A stretch of DNA of 64,000 nucleotides from Sodalis praecaptivus. GTDB lineage: Bacteria; Pseudomonadota; Gammaproteobacteria; Enterobacterales; Enterobacteriaceae. A model generated the notes under the pieces. It saw nothing but the letters and a program-made list of their open reading frames with translations. It was not told the origin of the DNA and searched no databases. Both the position numbers and the translations under genes were made by a program. Location: assembly GCF_000517425.1 (NCBI RefSeq), contig NZ_CP006569.1:2232001-2296000 (forward strand). Reading direction: 5' to 3'. How positions within the stretch are numbered: position 1 is the stretch's first letter; every line of letters begins with the position of its first letter. Shown in pieces: positions 54,363 to 63,682 of the stretch.

Positions 54363-54617
54363 ATGAAGAAGTCAATGTTGTTAACCGCCACGTTGGCCCT
54401 GCTCGTGCCTCTCGGCGCGCAGGCCGCGTGCGAAAACGTAAAAGCGGACATCGCCCGGAAGATCGTTGCCAACGGCGTACCCGAATCCGGTTTCACGCTG
54501 GAAATTGTACCGAACGATCAGGCGGATAGCGCCGGCGGTCAGGTGGTGGGGCACTGCGAAAACGACACGCAGAAAATCGTCTACACCCGCCACGGGGATG
54601 ACGCGCCCAGTCCCTGA
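54363..54617 (+). CDS. ynfD: YnfD family (DUF1161) exported protein
   Basis: An 84-residue periplasmic protein. The signal peptide ends in GAQAA. The mature part begins CENVKADIARKI and continues GFTLEIVPNDQAD, VVGHCENDTQKIVYTR, the DUF1161 pattern. Two Cys probably pair. It is shorter at the C terminus than E. coli YnfD as I recall it. It lies 76 bases after ynfB on the same strand. Function unknown. Confidence 0.87.
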   Translation: MKKSMLLTATLALLVPLGAQAACENVKADIARKIVANGVPESGFTLEIVPNDQADSAGGQVVGHCENDTQKIVYTRHGDDAPSP

Positions 54618-54717
54618 TGCTTACCGGGGGCGGGCGCTGGACGTGTTCCTACCCACCCCCGTCCCCCTGCGCGGGCGTTTGGCGTGTCCCTCCCGCCCGC
54701 GCCCCCTTTCGCGCGTG

Positions 54718-56184
54718 CTACTCTTCCTGTCGCGGGCGCAACCCGCGCGGTACCAGGCCAGCGGCAATGAGCGCGCAAAAAGCGATAAGCGACGAGACCC
54801 AGTAAACCCCATGCATTGATAGCGCCACCTGCTGCGCCATGTGCGCCAGCCCCGGGCCGCTATGACTATGATGAGCGATGAGATGCTGCACGGGGTCGTC
54901 TATCCCGGGCAGCCGCCGCTGCAAATTCATATTCAGCGTGGCGCCCAATACCGCCGTGCCCAGCGCCGATCCTACCATACGGGTAAAGACGGTTGAGGCG
55001 GTAGCGATGCCGCGAATCGCAAACGGCGCCTCGTTTTGTACCGAAACCAGAAAAGTGGTATTGCTCATCCCCATGCCCAGACCGATGACAAACGACGCCA
55101 GCCGGGCGGCGGCAATACTGCTCTGGGCGTCCAGCCGCAGCAGCAACAGACTGCCGGCCACAAGCAAAACCGCGCCGCACAGCGCCATCAGACGGTAAGA
55201 GGTATGTATCATCAACCTGCCGCACAGCGTGCTTGCCAGCGGCCAGCCCAAAGACATTACCGCCAGCGTCCAGCCCGCCTCAAGGGTGCTCCCACCCAGC
55301 ACCGCCTGAATATAGGTGGGTAAGAACGCGGCGATACCCATCATCGCCGCGCCGATAATCAGTCCGCCGACGTTGCCGGCAATGATAACTTTGCTTTGCC
55401 ACAGCGCCAGCGGGAACAGTGGCACGGCGCTGCGCCGCTGCTCCCGCACCAATAGCACGGCGCTGATAACAGACAGCACCAGCAGTCCCGCGCGCCAGCG
55501 GCCCAGCTCATCGCCTTGCAACAGCGCGATAAGCAGGCAACCGACCGCCAGCGTCATATAGGCGATACCGGCCACATCCAGCGATGGCGCGTCATGCCGG
55601 TGCGGCGCTGCCGGGAGATAGCGCGCCAGTAAACCCGTCGAGATAATGCCCAGCGGAACATTGACCCAAAACACCCCTGACCAATGATAGTGGCGGACGA
55701 TAAACGCGCCCATTAGCGGGCCGATAATGGCCGATACCGCCCAGACGCTGGAAAGATAGCCTTGCAGGCGCGCGCGCTCTTGCTGGTTGTAGACATCGGC
55801 GATGATCGTAGTGGCGAGCGGCACGATAGCGCCTGCCCCCAGTCCTTGCAGCGCGCGAAACAAAATGAGTGCCGACATATGGCTTGCAAAACCGCACAGT
55901 ATGGAGCCGCTGAGAAACAGCCCGGTGCCGACAAAAAACACCGGCTTGCGGCCAAACATGTCCGCCAGGCGACCGTATATCGGTATGGAGATGGCCTGCA
56001 ACAGCAGATAGATGGAGAACACCCAGCTCAGCAGCGGGAAGCCCCCGAGGCTTGCGATAATATCCGGCATGGCGGTGGCGACGATGGTGACTTCCACCGC
56101 CGCCATAAACATGGCCAGCATACAGGCAATAAGTATCCAACCGCGCCGCAAGGGCGCAGCGGTTGACGCCGGCGTCTGGTGCAT
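54718..56184 (-). CDS. DHA2 (14-TM) multidrug MFS transporter
   Basis: A 488-residue drug:proton antiporter of the EmrB/QacA group, with about 14 membrane segments. Motifs are VEVTIVATAMPDI in segment 1, GRLADMFGRKPV, RALQGLGAGAIVP and GPLMGAFIVRHYHWSGVFWVNVPLG. The start at 56184 follows AGGGACCT; the frame is open 27 codons upstream. No membrane-fusion partner (EmrA-like) lies beside it, so it may work alone in the inner membrane. It is not part of the E. coli gene order here, so it is probably an insertion between ynfD and bioD2. Confidence 0.88.
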   Translation of the reverse strand: MHQTPASTAAPLRRGWILIACMLAMFMAAVEVTIVATAMPDIIASLGGFPLLSWVFSIYLLLQAISIPIYGRLADMFGRKPVFFVGTGLFLSGSILCGFASHMSALILFRALQGLGAGAIVPLATTIIADVYNQQERARLQGYLSSVWAVSAIIGPLMGAFIVRHYHWSGVFWVNVPLGIISTGLLARYLPAAPHRHDAPSLDVAGIAYMTLAVGCLLIALLQGDELGRWRAGLLVLSVISAVLLVREQRRSAVPLFPLALWQSKVIIAGNVGGLIIGAAMMGIAAFLPTYIQAVLGGSTLEAGWTLAVMSLGWPLASTLCGRLMIHTSYRLMALCGAVLLVAGSLLLLRLDAQSSIAAARLASFVIGLGMGMSNTTFLVSVQNEAPFAIRGIATASTVFTRMVGSALGTAVLGATLNMNLQRRLPGIDDPVQHLIAHHSHSGPGLAHMAQQVALSMHGVYWVSSLIAFCALIAAGLVPRGLRPRQEE

Positions 56185-56291
56185 AGGTCCCTGATTGAGC
56201 GATTTTTTTGTCCGCTGATTATAGCAGCTGACTCCTTGAGCAAACAGTCGGGTATTGACCGGCACGGGGAGTGTCGGTGTCTGTTGGCCGT

Positions 56292-56978
56292 TTACGCGGA
56301 GTGTTGCGCCCCGACCGCCAGCGGCGACAAATCAATAAATTTGGCCAGGTCCCGCTGCTCCGCCCGCGGCAAATAAGGCAATTCACCCAACTGCGGTGCC
56401 GGCATAATGCGGTTGAGTACGCTCAATACTTCGGCGTAGTGCGCCAGTCCCGGATTAATACGGTTGGCAACCCAGCCCAATAACGGTAAGCCGTCGTTGA
56501 GGATGGCGCCGGCGGTCAGCATCGCATGGCTGATACAGCCCAGTTTAATGCCGATGACCAGCACCACCGGCAACCGTTCGCGGACAACCCACTCGGAATA
56601 GGGCCGATAGTCGTTCATAATCGCACGCCAGCCGCAATTACCGTCCACTACCACCGTATCGGCCAGCGTGGAAAGATGCCGCAGCCCGCGGCTCATGGTG
56701 TCATAATCTACCGCCTCACCGGTGAAACAACCGGCGGCGGTCTCAGGGATCAGCAGCGGATTGATATCGCTGTAGGGCCGCGCCAGCGAGGACGACGTCT
56801 GCAATATCAGGGCATCGTGATTACGCAGTCCCTCGGCGGTCATCAGATTGCTATCGGCGATAGGTTTATAGCCTATCGTCGTATAATGGCTCGCCGCTAA
56901 ATGCTGCAATAGCGCGCGCGCGACAACAGTCTTACCGACGGCGGTATCCGTACCGGTGACAAACATATGTTTCAACAT
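56292..56978 (-). CDS. bioD: Dethiobiotin synthetase (BioD2/YnfK type)
   Basis: A 228-residue ATP-dependent enzyme that closes the ureido ring in biotin synthesis. The P-loop GTDTAVGKTVVA lies at residues 9-20, then YKPIADS and VVVDGNCGWRAI. The last of these differs from the usual VEGAGG of BioD1, with Asp-Gly-Asn-Cys-Gly replacing the Glu-Gly-Ala-Gly-Gly type, so activity should be checked. Position next to mlc matches E. coli ynfK (bioD2), a paralogue of bioD1 in the bio operon. Confidence 0.87.
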   Translation of the reverse strand: MLKHMFVTGTDTAVGKTVVARALLQHLAASHYTTIGYKPIADSNLMTAEGLRNHDALILQTSSSLARPYSDINPLLIPETAAGCFTGEAVDYDTMSRGLRHLSTLADTVVVDGNCGWRAIMNDYRPYSEWVVRERLPVVLVIGIKLGCISHAMLTAGAILNDGLPLLGWVANRINPGLAHYAEVLSVLNRIMPAPQLGELPYLPRAEQRDLAKFIDLSPLAVGAQHSA

Positions 56979-57095
56979 GGCAACTCCAGACTGTCGTAAT
57001 CCATTAGAGTTAATAAAATTTCGCGGGAGGATCAGGAAGAAATGTACGTCATTGCGGCGAGGGGTGGCTTGCGTTAGCGCAATATTTTTGCGGTT

Positions 57096-58313
57096 TTATC
57101 CCTGCATCAGCTTAAGCAAAAGTGAACCATCGTAGAGGGCATCTTTTACCAACGCCGCGCCGGGCATGGTGCCATGATGGCTAAAACGGGTGGCCTGGAT
57201 TTGAATCCGGCGGCTATAATCCGGCAGCGATTGCTGTTGAATACAGCGTTGCATGACCGGATACAGAATCGACGCCGCGCCGTTGAGCGGCGATCCCACC
57301 AAAATTTTCTCCGGATTGAACAGGTTCACCATCATCGCCAGAATGCGCCCGACGTTCAGTCCGACGCCGGTGATGATCTCTTGTGCCACGCGGTCGCCGG
57401 CCAGCGCCGCGCTGCATAAGCGTTCCACGCTTAACGGAACGTCGTTGAGCACCGAGTCCGGCTGGCGCTTCAGGCGCTGGCGCGTATGCGCCAGTATACT
57501 CTCCATGCCGGCAACGGTTTCGAGACAGCCGCGATTGCCGCAGTAACATCGCCTACCGTCGGGGTCGATTTGCGTATGGCCGATCTCCACCAGGGAGCGG
57601 CTGCCGCGGTGCAGCAGCCGACCGCCGGTGATGACCCCGGCGCCGACATTATGATCAATGACAATCTGTACCACGTCGTTACACCCACGTGCTGCCCCGT
57701 ACAGCGCTTCAGCCATGGTCCAGGCGCAAATATCATGCTGCAGGTAGACCGGCACGCCGATATGGCTGCTGAGGACCTCCCCCAGCGGCATATAGCAAAC
57801 ATCGTACCACGGCATGCGGTGTATGATACCGGCCTGCGCGTCGATAATGCCGGGCACCGTGACCGCGATAGCCGTAAGTCGCTCCAACTGACGCTGATGG
57901 CGGGTAAAAAATGCATCCACCTCGGCAATGAGGCGCGTGAGCAGCGGTAAGGAAGCCTGCGACGGCAAGGAGACGGTATCTTCCACCACCAGTTTGCTGG
58001 ACAGTTCGCGCAGCGACAGCGAGAGACTGCCGTGACTGATGTGCAGCGAGAGAAAATGCCAGGCCTGCGTCTCCACCACCACGCCAACGGCCGGCCGGCC
58101 GCGTAATCCGTTTTCCTGATACTCCGTCTCGCCTACCAGATGCGCTTCCATCAATTCGCGCACGATTTTGGTGATACTGGCGGGGGCCAAATGGGCATAT
58201 TTGGACAGCGCGATACGGGAAACGGGACCATACGTGTCAATCAGACGATACACCGCACCTACATTCGCCTGCTTAATTTGATCAATATGCCCGGGTTGAC
58301 CAATGCCAATCAC
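57096..58313 (-). CDS. mlc: Mlc, ROK-family repressor of sugar transport genes
   Basis: A 405-residue repressor that controls ptsG, manXYZ and pts genes and is titrated by membrane EIICB-Glc when glucose is taken up. The helix-turn-helix covers about residues 20-55 (VYRLIDTYGPVSRIALSK). The ROK body shows GRPAVGVVVET, the VTVPGIID segment and the zinc motif CYCGNRGCLE. A GTG start at 58313, with GGGAGCGG four bases upstream, gives the same length as E. coli Mlc (406) and begins right before QPGHIDQIKQ; the frame is open to 58391 without a better site. It is next to bioD2 and the ynfL/ynfM pair, as in E. coli. Confidence 0.94.
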   Translation of the reverse strand: MIGIGQPGHIDQIKQANVGAVYRLIDTYGPVSRIALSKYAHLAPASITKIVRELMEAHLVGETEYQENGLRGRPAVGVVVETQAWHFLSLHISHGSLSLSLRELSSKLVVEDTVSLPSQASLPLLTRLIAEVDAFFTRHQRQLERLTAIAVTVPGIIDAQAGIIHRMPWYDVCYMPLGEVLSSHIGVPVYLQHDICAWTMAEALYGAARGCNDVVQIVIDHNVGAGVITGGRLLHRGSRSLVEIGHTQIDPDGRRCYCGNRGCLETVAGMESILAHTRQRLKRQPDSVLNDVPLSVERLCSAALAGDRVAQEIITGVGLNVGRILAMMVNLFNPEKILVGSPLNGAASILYPVMQRCIQQQSLPDYSRRIQIQATRFSHHGTMPGAALVKDALYDGSLLLKLMQG

Positions 58314-58480
58314 TGACCCGCTCCCGCTATTTTTCACGCTATAAAATAATAAGATTGGGGGTATGGTGAAACTTTTACGTTTAGCCGTCAACTATTTGAT
58401 TGGAAATGTGATTTACCGCACATATTTGTTGCGGGCACCGGCGCAGCTCTCGCCGGTAAGGGCGCTGCGGTCGGCCATCA

Positions 58481-59377
58481 TTACTGCCCCTGTAGCATTA
58501 AATGTATCATGCGCTGCGCCGAGGCCGACAGGGCGCGCTGGCGGTTGGTGACCAGCCAGACTTCGGTTTTGGCGTCCGGCTCCCGCAGCGCCAGATAGCG
58601 CACGCTGTCGATTTTGATGCGCAGAAATGACGCCGGCAGTATCGATACGCCGAGGCCTGCCGCCACCAGACCGACGATGGTCATCGCCTCGCCGACCTCC
58701 TGGGTAATATAGGGGTCGATATCATAACGTTTGAGCAGCAGCAGGATCTCGTCATACAGCGCGGTACCGACCTTGCGATCAAAAAAGACGAACGGCTCGT
58801 CCGCCAGCTGGCGCACCGTGATGCTTTCGCCCGCCACGCTGGCAAGCGGGTGATCTTGATGCACCACGGCGATGAGGGGTTCGCGCAGCAGTAATTGATA
58901 GTCCAACGCATCCGGCAGCGGCGTGTTGCGCATGATACCGATATCCAGTTTGCCGGTCAGTAACGGTTCAATCTGCTGCTTGGTATTGGTATCCACCATT
59001 TGGATATGCACATCGGGGTGCTGTTGACGAAACGCCAACAGGCTGGCGGAAATGGATTTGATAAAAGGCGCGGAAGCGGTAAAGCCGATGGTAACCTCGC
59101 CGAGTTCCCCGCGATGTACCCGCGCTGCCCGGTCCGCCGCCTGATTGACCTGGGCGATGATTTGCCACGCCTGTTCCAAAAATTGTCGTCCGGCCGGCGT
59201 CAGCCTGACGTTGCGGTTATTGCGCTCCAAAAGCAGCGCCCCCACCTGCTGCTCCAGGATCTGGATCTGCTGGCTTAACGGCGGCTGGGAGATGTGGAGC
59301 TTCTCCGCGGCGCGGCCAAAATGCAGCGTCTCGGCCACCGCGATAAAATAGCGTAAATGCCTAAGCTCAATATTCAT
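58481..59377 (-). CDS. ynfL: LysR family regulator YnfL
   Basis: A 298-residue LysR-type regulator, with helix-turn-helix MNIELRHLRYFIAVAETLHFGR at the start and the recognition helix AAEKLHISQPPLSQQI, then a substrate-binding domain (VGLVAAGLGVSILPAS). It is divergent from the MFS gene ynfM over 139 bases and next to mlc, the E. coli arrangement. It presumably controls ynfM; the ligand is unknown. Confidence 0.9.
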   Translation of the reverse strand: MNIELRHLRYFIAVAETLHFGRAAEKLHISQPPLSQQIQILEQQVGALLLERNNRNVRLTPAGRQFLEQAWQIIAQVNQAADRAARVHRGELGEVTIGFTASAPFIKSISASLLAFRQQHPDVHIQMVDTNTKQQIEPLLTGKLDIGIMRNTPLPDALDYQLLLREPLIAVVHQDHPLASVAGESITVRQLADEPFVFFDRKVGTALYDEILLLLKRYDIDPYITQEVGEAMTIVGLVAAGLGVSILPASFLRIKIDSVRYLALREPDAKTEVWLVTNRQRALSASAQRMIHLMLQGQ

Positions 59378-59516
59378 ATTTTAAATATATCAATTATGAT
59401 TATTAATATATTAGACAAAAAAATTGCCGTTTTCTATCCTTATTAAACGATTCAGCTACTCAGCGGCGGCCGTCGCTGAGGTTAACCCTGCATGATGTTG
59501 GCATTAAGGATTTATC

Positions 59517-60794
59517 GTGAACACCCTTTCGCGCACGACGGCTTCATCGCCGGACGCGCCGGCGACGCGTATCGCCCAGCCCGTAACTGCTCCGTCCCGT
59601 TCGTTGTATATCAAACGCGGCACGCCACAATTTATACAGCTTACCCTGGCGCTGTTTTCCGCCGGTCTGGCTACCTTTGCCCTGCTCTATTGCGTCCAGC
59701 CTATCTTGCCGGTGCTGTCGGCGGATTTCGGCGTCTCTCCCGCCGCCAGTAGCCTTTCCCTCTCGGTATCCACCGGCACGATGGCGCTGGGGTTGCTGTT
59801 TACCGGTCCCTTGTCGGACGCGGTAGGCCGTAAATCGGTTATGGTGGTGTCGTTAATACTGGCCGCCAGTTTTACCCTACTCAGCGCGTTTATGACCAGC
59901 TGGCAGGCTATTCTCCTGACGCGGGCCTGTATCGGACTGTCGCTCAGCGGCGTCGCCGCGGTGGCGATGACCTATCTCAGCGAAGAGATCCATCCCAGCG
60001 TGGTGGCCTTCTCCATGGGGCTGTATATCAGCGGCAACTCCATCGGCGGCATGAGCGGCCGGCTGCTGAGCGGCGTTATGACCGATTTATTCTCCTGGCG
60101 GATTGCGGTGGGCTGCATTGGTTTGATGGCGCTGCTGGCCGCGCTGATGTTCTGGCGCATATTGCCCGCGTCGCGCCATTTCCGCCCGACGTCGTTGAAA
60201 CCCCGCAATTTGGCCATCAATTTCCGCCTGCATTGGCGTGATAAGGGTCTGCCGCTGCTGTTCATCGAAGGGTTTTTGCTCATGGGCTCGTTCGTCACGC
60301 TGTTTAACTATATCGGCTATCGGTTGCTCTCGCCGCCGTGGTTGCTCAGCCAGGCGGTGGTGGGCTTACTGTCGGTCGTCTATCTGACCGGCTCCTGGAG
60401 TTCACCCAAAGCCGGCGCGCTTACCGCACGCTACGGCCGCGGTCCGGTTATGATGGTGGCCATTTTAATCATGGTGGCCGGCTTGCTGCTGACGTTGCTG
60501 GCGCAGTTGGTAGCCATCTTCATCGGCATGATGTTGTTCGCCGGCGGTTTTTTTGCCGCGCATTCCGTCGCCAGCGGTTGGATTGGCCGCCGCGCGCGTC
60601 GCGCCAAAGGACAGGCCTCCTCGCTGTATTTGTTCTGTTACTACCTCGGCTCCAGTACCGCCGGTACTCTGGGCGGGTTCTTTTGGCACGGCTACGGCTG
60701 GGCGGGCGTCGTGGCCTTTATTACCGTGCTCCTGCTGGTTGGCCTTTACGTCGCCCAACGCCTGCGCCGGTTGCCGGAACTGCGCGCGGTATAG
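59517..60794 (+). CDS. ynfM: MFS transporter YnfM
   Basis: A 425-residue twelve-segment inner-membrane exporter. Motifs are FALLYCVQPILPVLSADF at the start, GPLSDAVGRKSVMV between segments 2 and 3, and MTYLSEEIHPSVVAFSMGLYISGNS-type segment 5 (given in part: YISGNSIGGMSGRL). It corresponds to E. coli YnfM (417 residues), an uncharacterised exporter. It is divergent from ynfL. The 60795-61106 interval after it shows no supported gene. Confidence 0.92.
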   Translation: MNTLSRTTASSPDAPATRIAQPVTAPSRSLYIKRGTPQFIQLTLALFSAGLATFALLYCVQPILPVLSADFGVSPAASSLSLSVSTGTMALGLLFTGPLSDAVGRKSVMVVSLILAASFTLLSAFMTSWQAILLTRACIGLSLSGVAAVAMTYLSEEIHPSVVAFSMGLYISGNSIGGMSGRLLSGVMTDLFSWRIAVGCIGLMALLAALMFWRILPASRHFRPTSLKPRNLAINFRLHWRDKGLPLLFIEGFLLMGSFVTLFNYIGYRLLSPPWLLSQAVVGLLSVVYLTGSWSSPKAGALTARYGRGPVMMVAILIMVAGLLLTLLAQLVAIFIGMMLFAGGFFAAHSVASGWIGRRARRAKGQASSLYLFCYYLGSSTAGTLGGFFWHGYGWAGVVAFITVLLLVGLYVAQRLRRLPELRAV

Positions 60795-61106
60795 CGCTGA
60801 GCGGCTAAAGCCGCTTGGTGGCGCAAAGGCGGCAGACGCAGACGCCGACGGCGCAGGGTTCCTCTGTTTTCGTCGCGCGGCCTGCCTTGCATTTTTGCCG
60901 TTAGCGTCCTGGTGGGCGATGTCGGCGCCAGAGCCGCGGCGAGGCGCGAAGGCGTGCGCTGGCCCTGGTCTTCCCTCCCTTCGTTATGCGCTTTCGCCCG
61001 TGTTGCGACTCCTGGACGTGAACGGCTGAGTTGATTTCCTGACGAGGTTTCTGGACGTGACGGCCTCTCTTTCGTTAAGGTAATAACCGTAGTATAGTCT
61101 TAAAGC

Positions 61107-61129
61107 GTATAGTATGTTGTAACTAATAG
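61107..61129 (+). other. Ter replication-arrest site
   Basis: The core AGTATGTTGTAACTAA (61111-61126) fits the Ter consensus AGNATGTTGTAACTAA exactly. It lies 15 bases before the tus ATG, as TerB does in E. coli, so Tus bound here blocks forks and represses its own gene. By the known geometry of Tus-Ter, forks arriving from the low-coordinate side should be blocked. Confidence 0.93.
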
Positions 61130-61141
61130 CGAGATGGAACT

Positions 61142-62071
61142 ATGCCCTCTTTGGATTTGACACAGCGTCTTAACGCCTGCTTCAACACCCTGCAGCTGCG
61201 CCTGGAGGCCCTAGGACCGCTGCTTGGCGGTTTTCGTCTGCTGGCCGCCCGCGTCTTTACTCTCCCAGAAGTGGAAAAAGGTCAGGAGCAGGCCGAAATC
61301 ACCACGCTCGAGGTACAACAGCAGGTGGGAAAAACCGCGCTGGCGACCGGCCTGGCGCATTATCAGCGCCTGTTTATTTATCATCAGAAGTCTGACAGCA
61401 GCAGCAAAGCGGCGATTCGCCTACCGGGCGCCTTATGCTTCGCCGTGGATGATGATCAGTATGCGTCCGCCCTCGCCTTGGTGGGCGAAATCAACGACCT
61501 TAAAGCGCAACTGGCCCAGTTGATTACCGTCGAGTCGCAGCTCCCGCCGGAGCAACGTTTTGACTTTGTACATCGCCATTTGCGCGGTCTGAAAACCCTG
61601 AGCGCCTATCGTGGCCTGCAGGTGATTACCGATCCAGACTCTGTGCGTTTTGGCTGGGCAAATAAACAGGTTATCAAAAATCTAACGCGCCAGGAGGTGC
61701 TGACGATGCTGCAAAAAAGCCTGCAAGGCGGCCGCGCGGTCCCTCCTTACACCCGGGAGCAGTGGCGGGAGCGGGTGCGCGATGAGATTAACCAGGTGTC
61801 AAAACTGCCGCCGGACACCCCGCTGAAAATCAAACGGCCGGTAAAAGTACAGCCGATCGCGCGGGTGTGGTACCAAACGCGGCAAAAGCAGGTGCAATAC
61901 GCCTGCCCTTCTCCGCTTATCGTGCTCTGCCGCACGCAGCAGGGAGCCACGGTGCCGGCGCTGGGGGAATTGCTGAATTATGACCGCCGCACCATCCGCC
62001 CGAAACACGTACCGGCCGCGCTGCCCGCCCATTTACTGATTGAACGACTGCATCTCTATGTCGCCACCTAA
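61142..62071 (+). CDS. tus: Tus, replication terminus binding protein
   Basis: A 309-residue monomeric protein that binds Ter sites and stops DnaB helicase from one side. Length equals E. coli Tus. Recognisable segments are LFIYHQKSDSSSKAAIRLPG, WANKQVIKNLTRQEVL, IKRPVKVQPIARVWY and the C-terminal NYDRRTIRPKHVPAALP. It overlaps a Ter site at its promoter, so it should regulate itself. It places this window at the chromosome terminus. Confidence 0.95.
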   Translation: MPSLDLTQRLNACFNTLQLRLEALGPLLGGFRLLAARVFTLPEVEKGQEQAEITTLEVQQQVGKTALATGLAHYQRLFIYHQKSDSSSKAAIRLPGALCFAVDDDQYASALALVGEINDLKAQLAQLITVESQLPPEQRFDFVHRHLRGLKTLSAYRGLQVITDPDSVRFGWANKQVIKNLTRQEVLTMLQKSLQGGRAVPPYTREQWRERVRDEINQVSKLPPDTPLKIKRPVKVQPIARVWYQTRQKQVQYACPSPLIVLCRTQQGATVPALGELLNYDRRTIRPKHVPAALPAHLLIERLHLYVAT

Positions 62072-62111
62072 GGCGAGCCTCTGCCTATGGCCCGCCTTGC
62101 GCCGGTTATTA

Positions 62112-62130
62112 GACCGTAAACGGTCAGCTT
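62112..62130 (+). terminator. Small hairpin after tus
   Basis: GACCG-TAAA-CGGTC followed by AGCTTTT lies 40 bases past the tus stop and touches the end of fumC. It is a weak candidate intrinsic terminator for tus. Confidence 0.4.
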
Positions 62131-63524
62131 TTCATGCTGCCGACCATGTCTTCCGGTCGGACCCATTCATCGAACTGCTGCTCCGTCACATACCCCAACT
62201 TCAGCGCTGAAGCCTTAAGCGTCAGCCCCTCTTTATGGGCTTTCTTGGCGATTTCCGCCGCCTTGTCGTAGCCGATATGGGTATTGAGCGCCGTCACCAG
62301 CATCAGTGATTCATTGAGCAACTGATCGATACGATCGCGGTTAGGTTCGATGCCAACCGCGCAGTGATGATTGAAACTGTCGATACCGTCCGCCAGCAGG
62401 CGCACCGATTGCAGGAAATTATGGATAACCATGGGGCGGTAAACGTTTAACTCGAAATTACCGGAGGCGCCGCCAATATTCACCGCCGCGTCGTTTCCCA
62501 TCACCTGGCAACACAGCATGGTCATCGCTTCGCACTGGGTCGGGTTGACTTTGCCCGGCATGATGGAGCTGCCCGGCTCGTTTTCCGGAATACTCAGCTC
62601 GCCGATTCCGCAGCGTGGACCGGACGCCAGCCAGCGCACATCGTTGGCGATTTTCATCATCGACGCCGCCAGCCCTTTCAGGGCGCCATGGCCGTGCACC
62701 AGGGCATCACAGGTGGCCAGGGATTCAAACTTGTTAGGCGCGGTGACAAACGGCTGTCCAGTCAGTTCCGCCAGCGCTTTCGCCACGCGAACCGCATATT
62801 CTGGATGGGTGTTGAGACCGGTGCCCACCGCGGTACCGCCCAGCGCCAGTTCGCACAGATGCGGAATACTTTGCTCAATATGCTTTGTGCTGTGCTCAAG
62901 CATCGCCACCCAGCCGGATATTTCCTGCCCCAGCGTCAGCGGCGTGGCGTCCTGGAGATGGGTTCGGCCGATTTTCACAATATCGTTAAAGGCGGCGGCC
63001 TTGGCGGCCAAGGTTTTCTTTAATATCGCTATCTGCGGCAGCAGATGTTCACGCACGGCAATAACCGCAGCGACGTGCATCGCCGTGGGAAAGACGTCAT
63101 TGGAACTTTGGCTTTTATTAACATCGTCATTGGGATGCACCAAACGCCCGTCGCCGCGCTCGCCGCCCAGCAATTCACTGGCGCGGTTGGCCAGCACTTC
63201 GTTCATGTTCATGTTGCTTTGCGTGCCGGAGCCGGTCTGCCATATGGCCAGCGGGAATTCGGCGGGGTGTTTGCCGGCCAAAACTTCATCCGCCGCGCTG
63301 ATAATGGCTTGCGCACGCTTGGCCTCAAGCAGGCCGAGATCCTGATTCACCTCGGCCGCGGCGCGTTTGGTTTGCGCCAGCGCGCTAATCAATTCCGGGG
63401 GCATTTTTTCGCTGGAAATCCGAAAATGTTCCAGCGAGCGTTGCGTTTGCGCGCCCCAAAGGTGGTCCGCGGGGACGTCAATCGGCCCCATTGAATCTTT
63501 TTCTACACGAGTGACTGCCATCAT
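62124..63524 (-). CDS. fumC: Fumarate hydratase class II
   Basis: A 466-residue homotetrameric, iron-free fumarase of the TCA cycle, converting fumarate and malate. The family signature [10 protein letters not shown] is present, with [44 protein letters not shown] and [13 protein letters not shown]. It matches E. coli FumC throughout from memory. In E. coli fumA lies between fumC and manA; here manA is divergent and directly beyond, so fumA is absent at this locus. The intergenic region of about 158 bases carries both promoters. Confidence 0.96.
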   Translation of the reverse strand: MMAVTRVEKDSMGPIDVPADHLWGAQTQRSLEHFRISSEKMPPELISALAQTKRAAAEVNQDLGLLEAKRAQAIISAADEVLAGKHPAEFPLAIWQTGSGTQSNMNMNEVLANRASELLGGERGDGRLVHPNDDVNKSQSSNDVFPTAMHVAAVIAVREHLLPQIAILKKTLAAKAAAFNDIVKIGRTHLQDATPLTLGQEISGWVAMLEHSTKHIEQSIPHLCELALGGTAVGTGLNTHPEYAVRVAKALAELTGQPFVTAPNKFESLATCDALVHGHGALKGLAASMMKIANDVRWLASGPRCGIGELSIPENEPGSSIMPGKVNPTQCEAMTMLCCQVMGNDAAVNIGGASGNFELNVYRPMVIHNFLQSVRLLADGIDSFNHHCAVGIEPNRDRIDQLLNESLMLVTALNTHIGYDKAAEIAKKAHKEGLTLKASALKLGYVTEQQFDEWVRPEDMVGSMKS

Positions 63525-63682
63525 AACCTCCTGGTATTCATCCTAAAGATCGCTAACCCGCCCCTAGATGCTTACTTCTATGCCCAGGGCATTGGTAGTA
63601 TAGTCGCACACAAACGCCTACCATTATGCGAGCGGTGAGCGCTATTACAATACGAATCAATAAATTATTAACGGGAACGATC

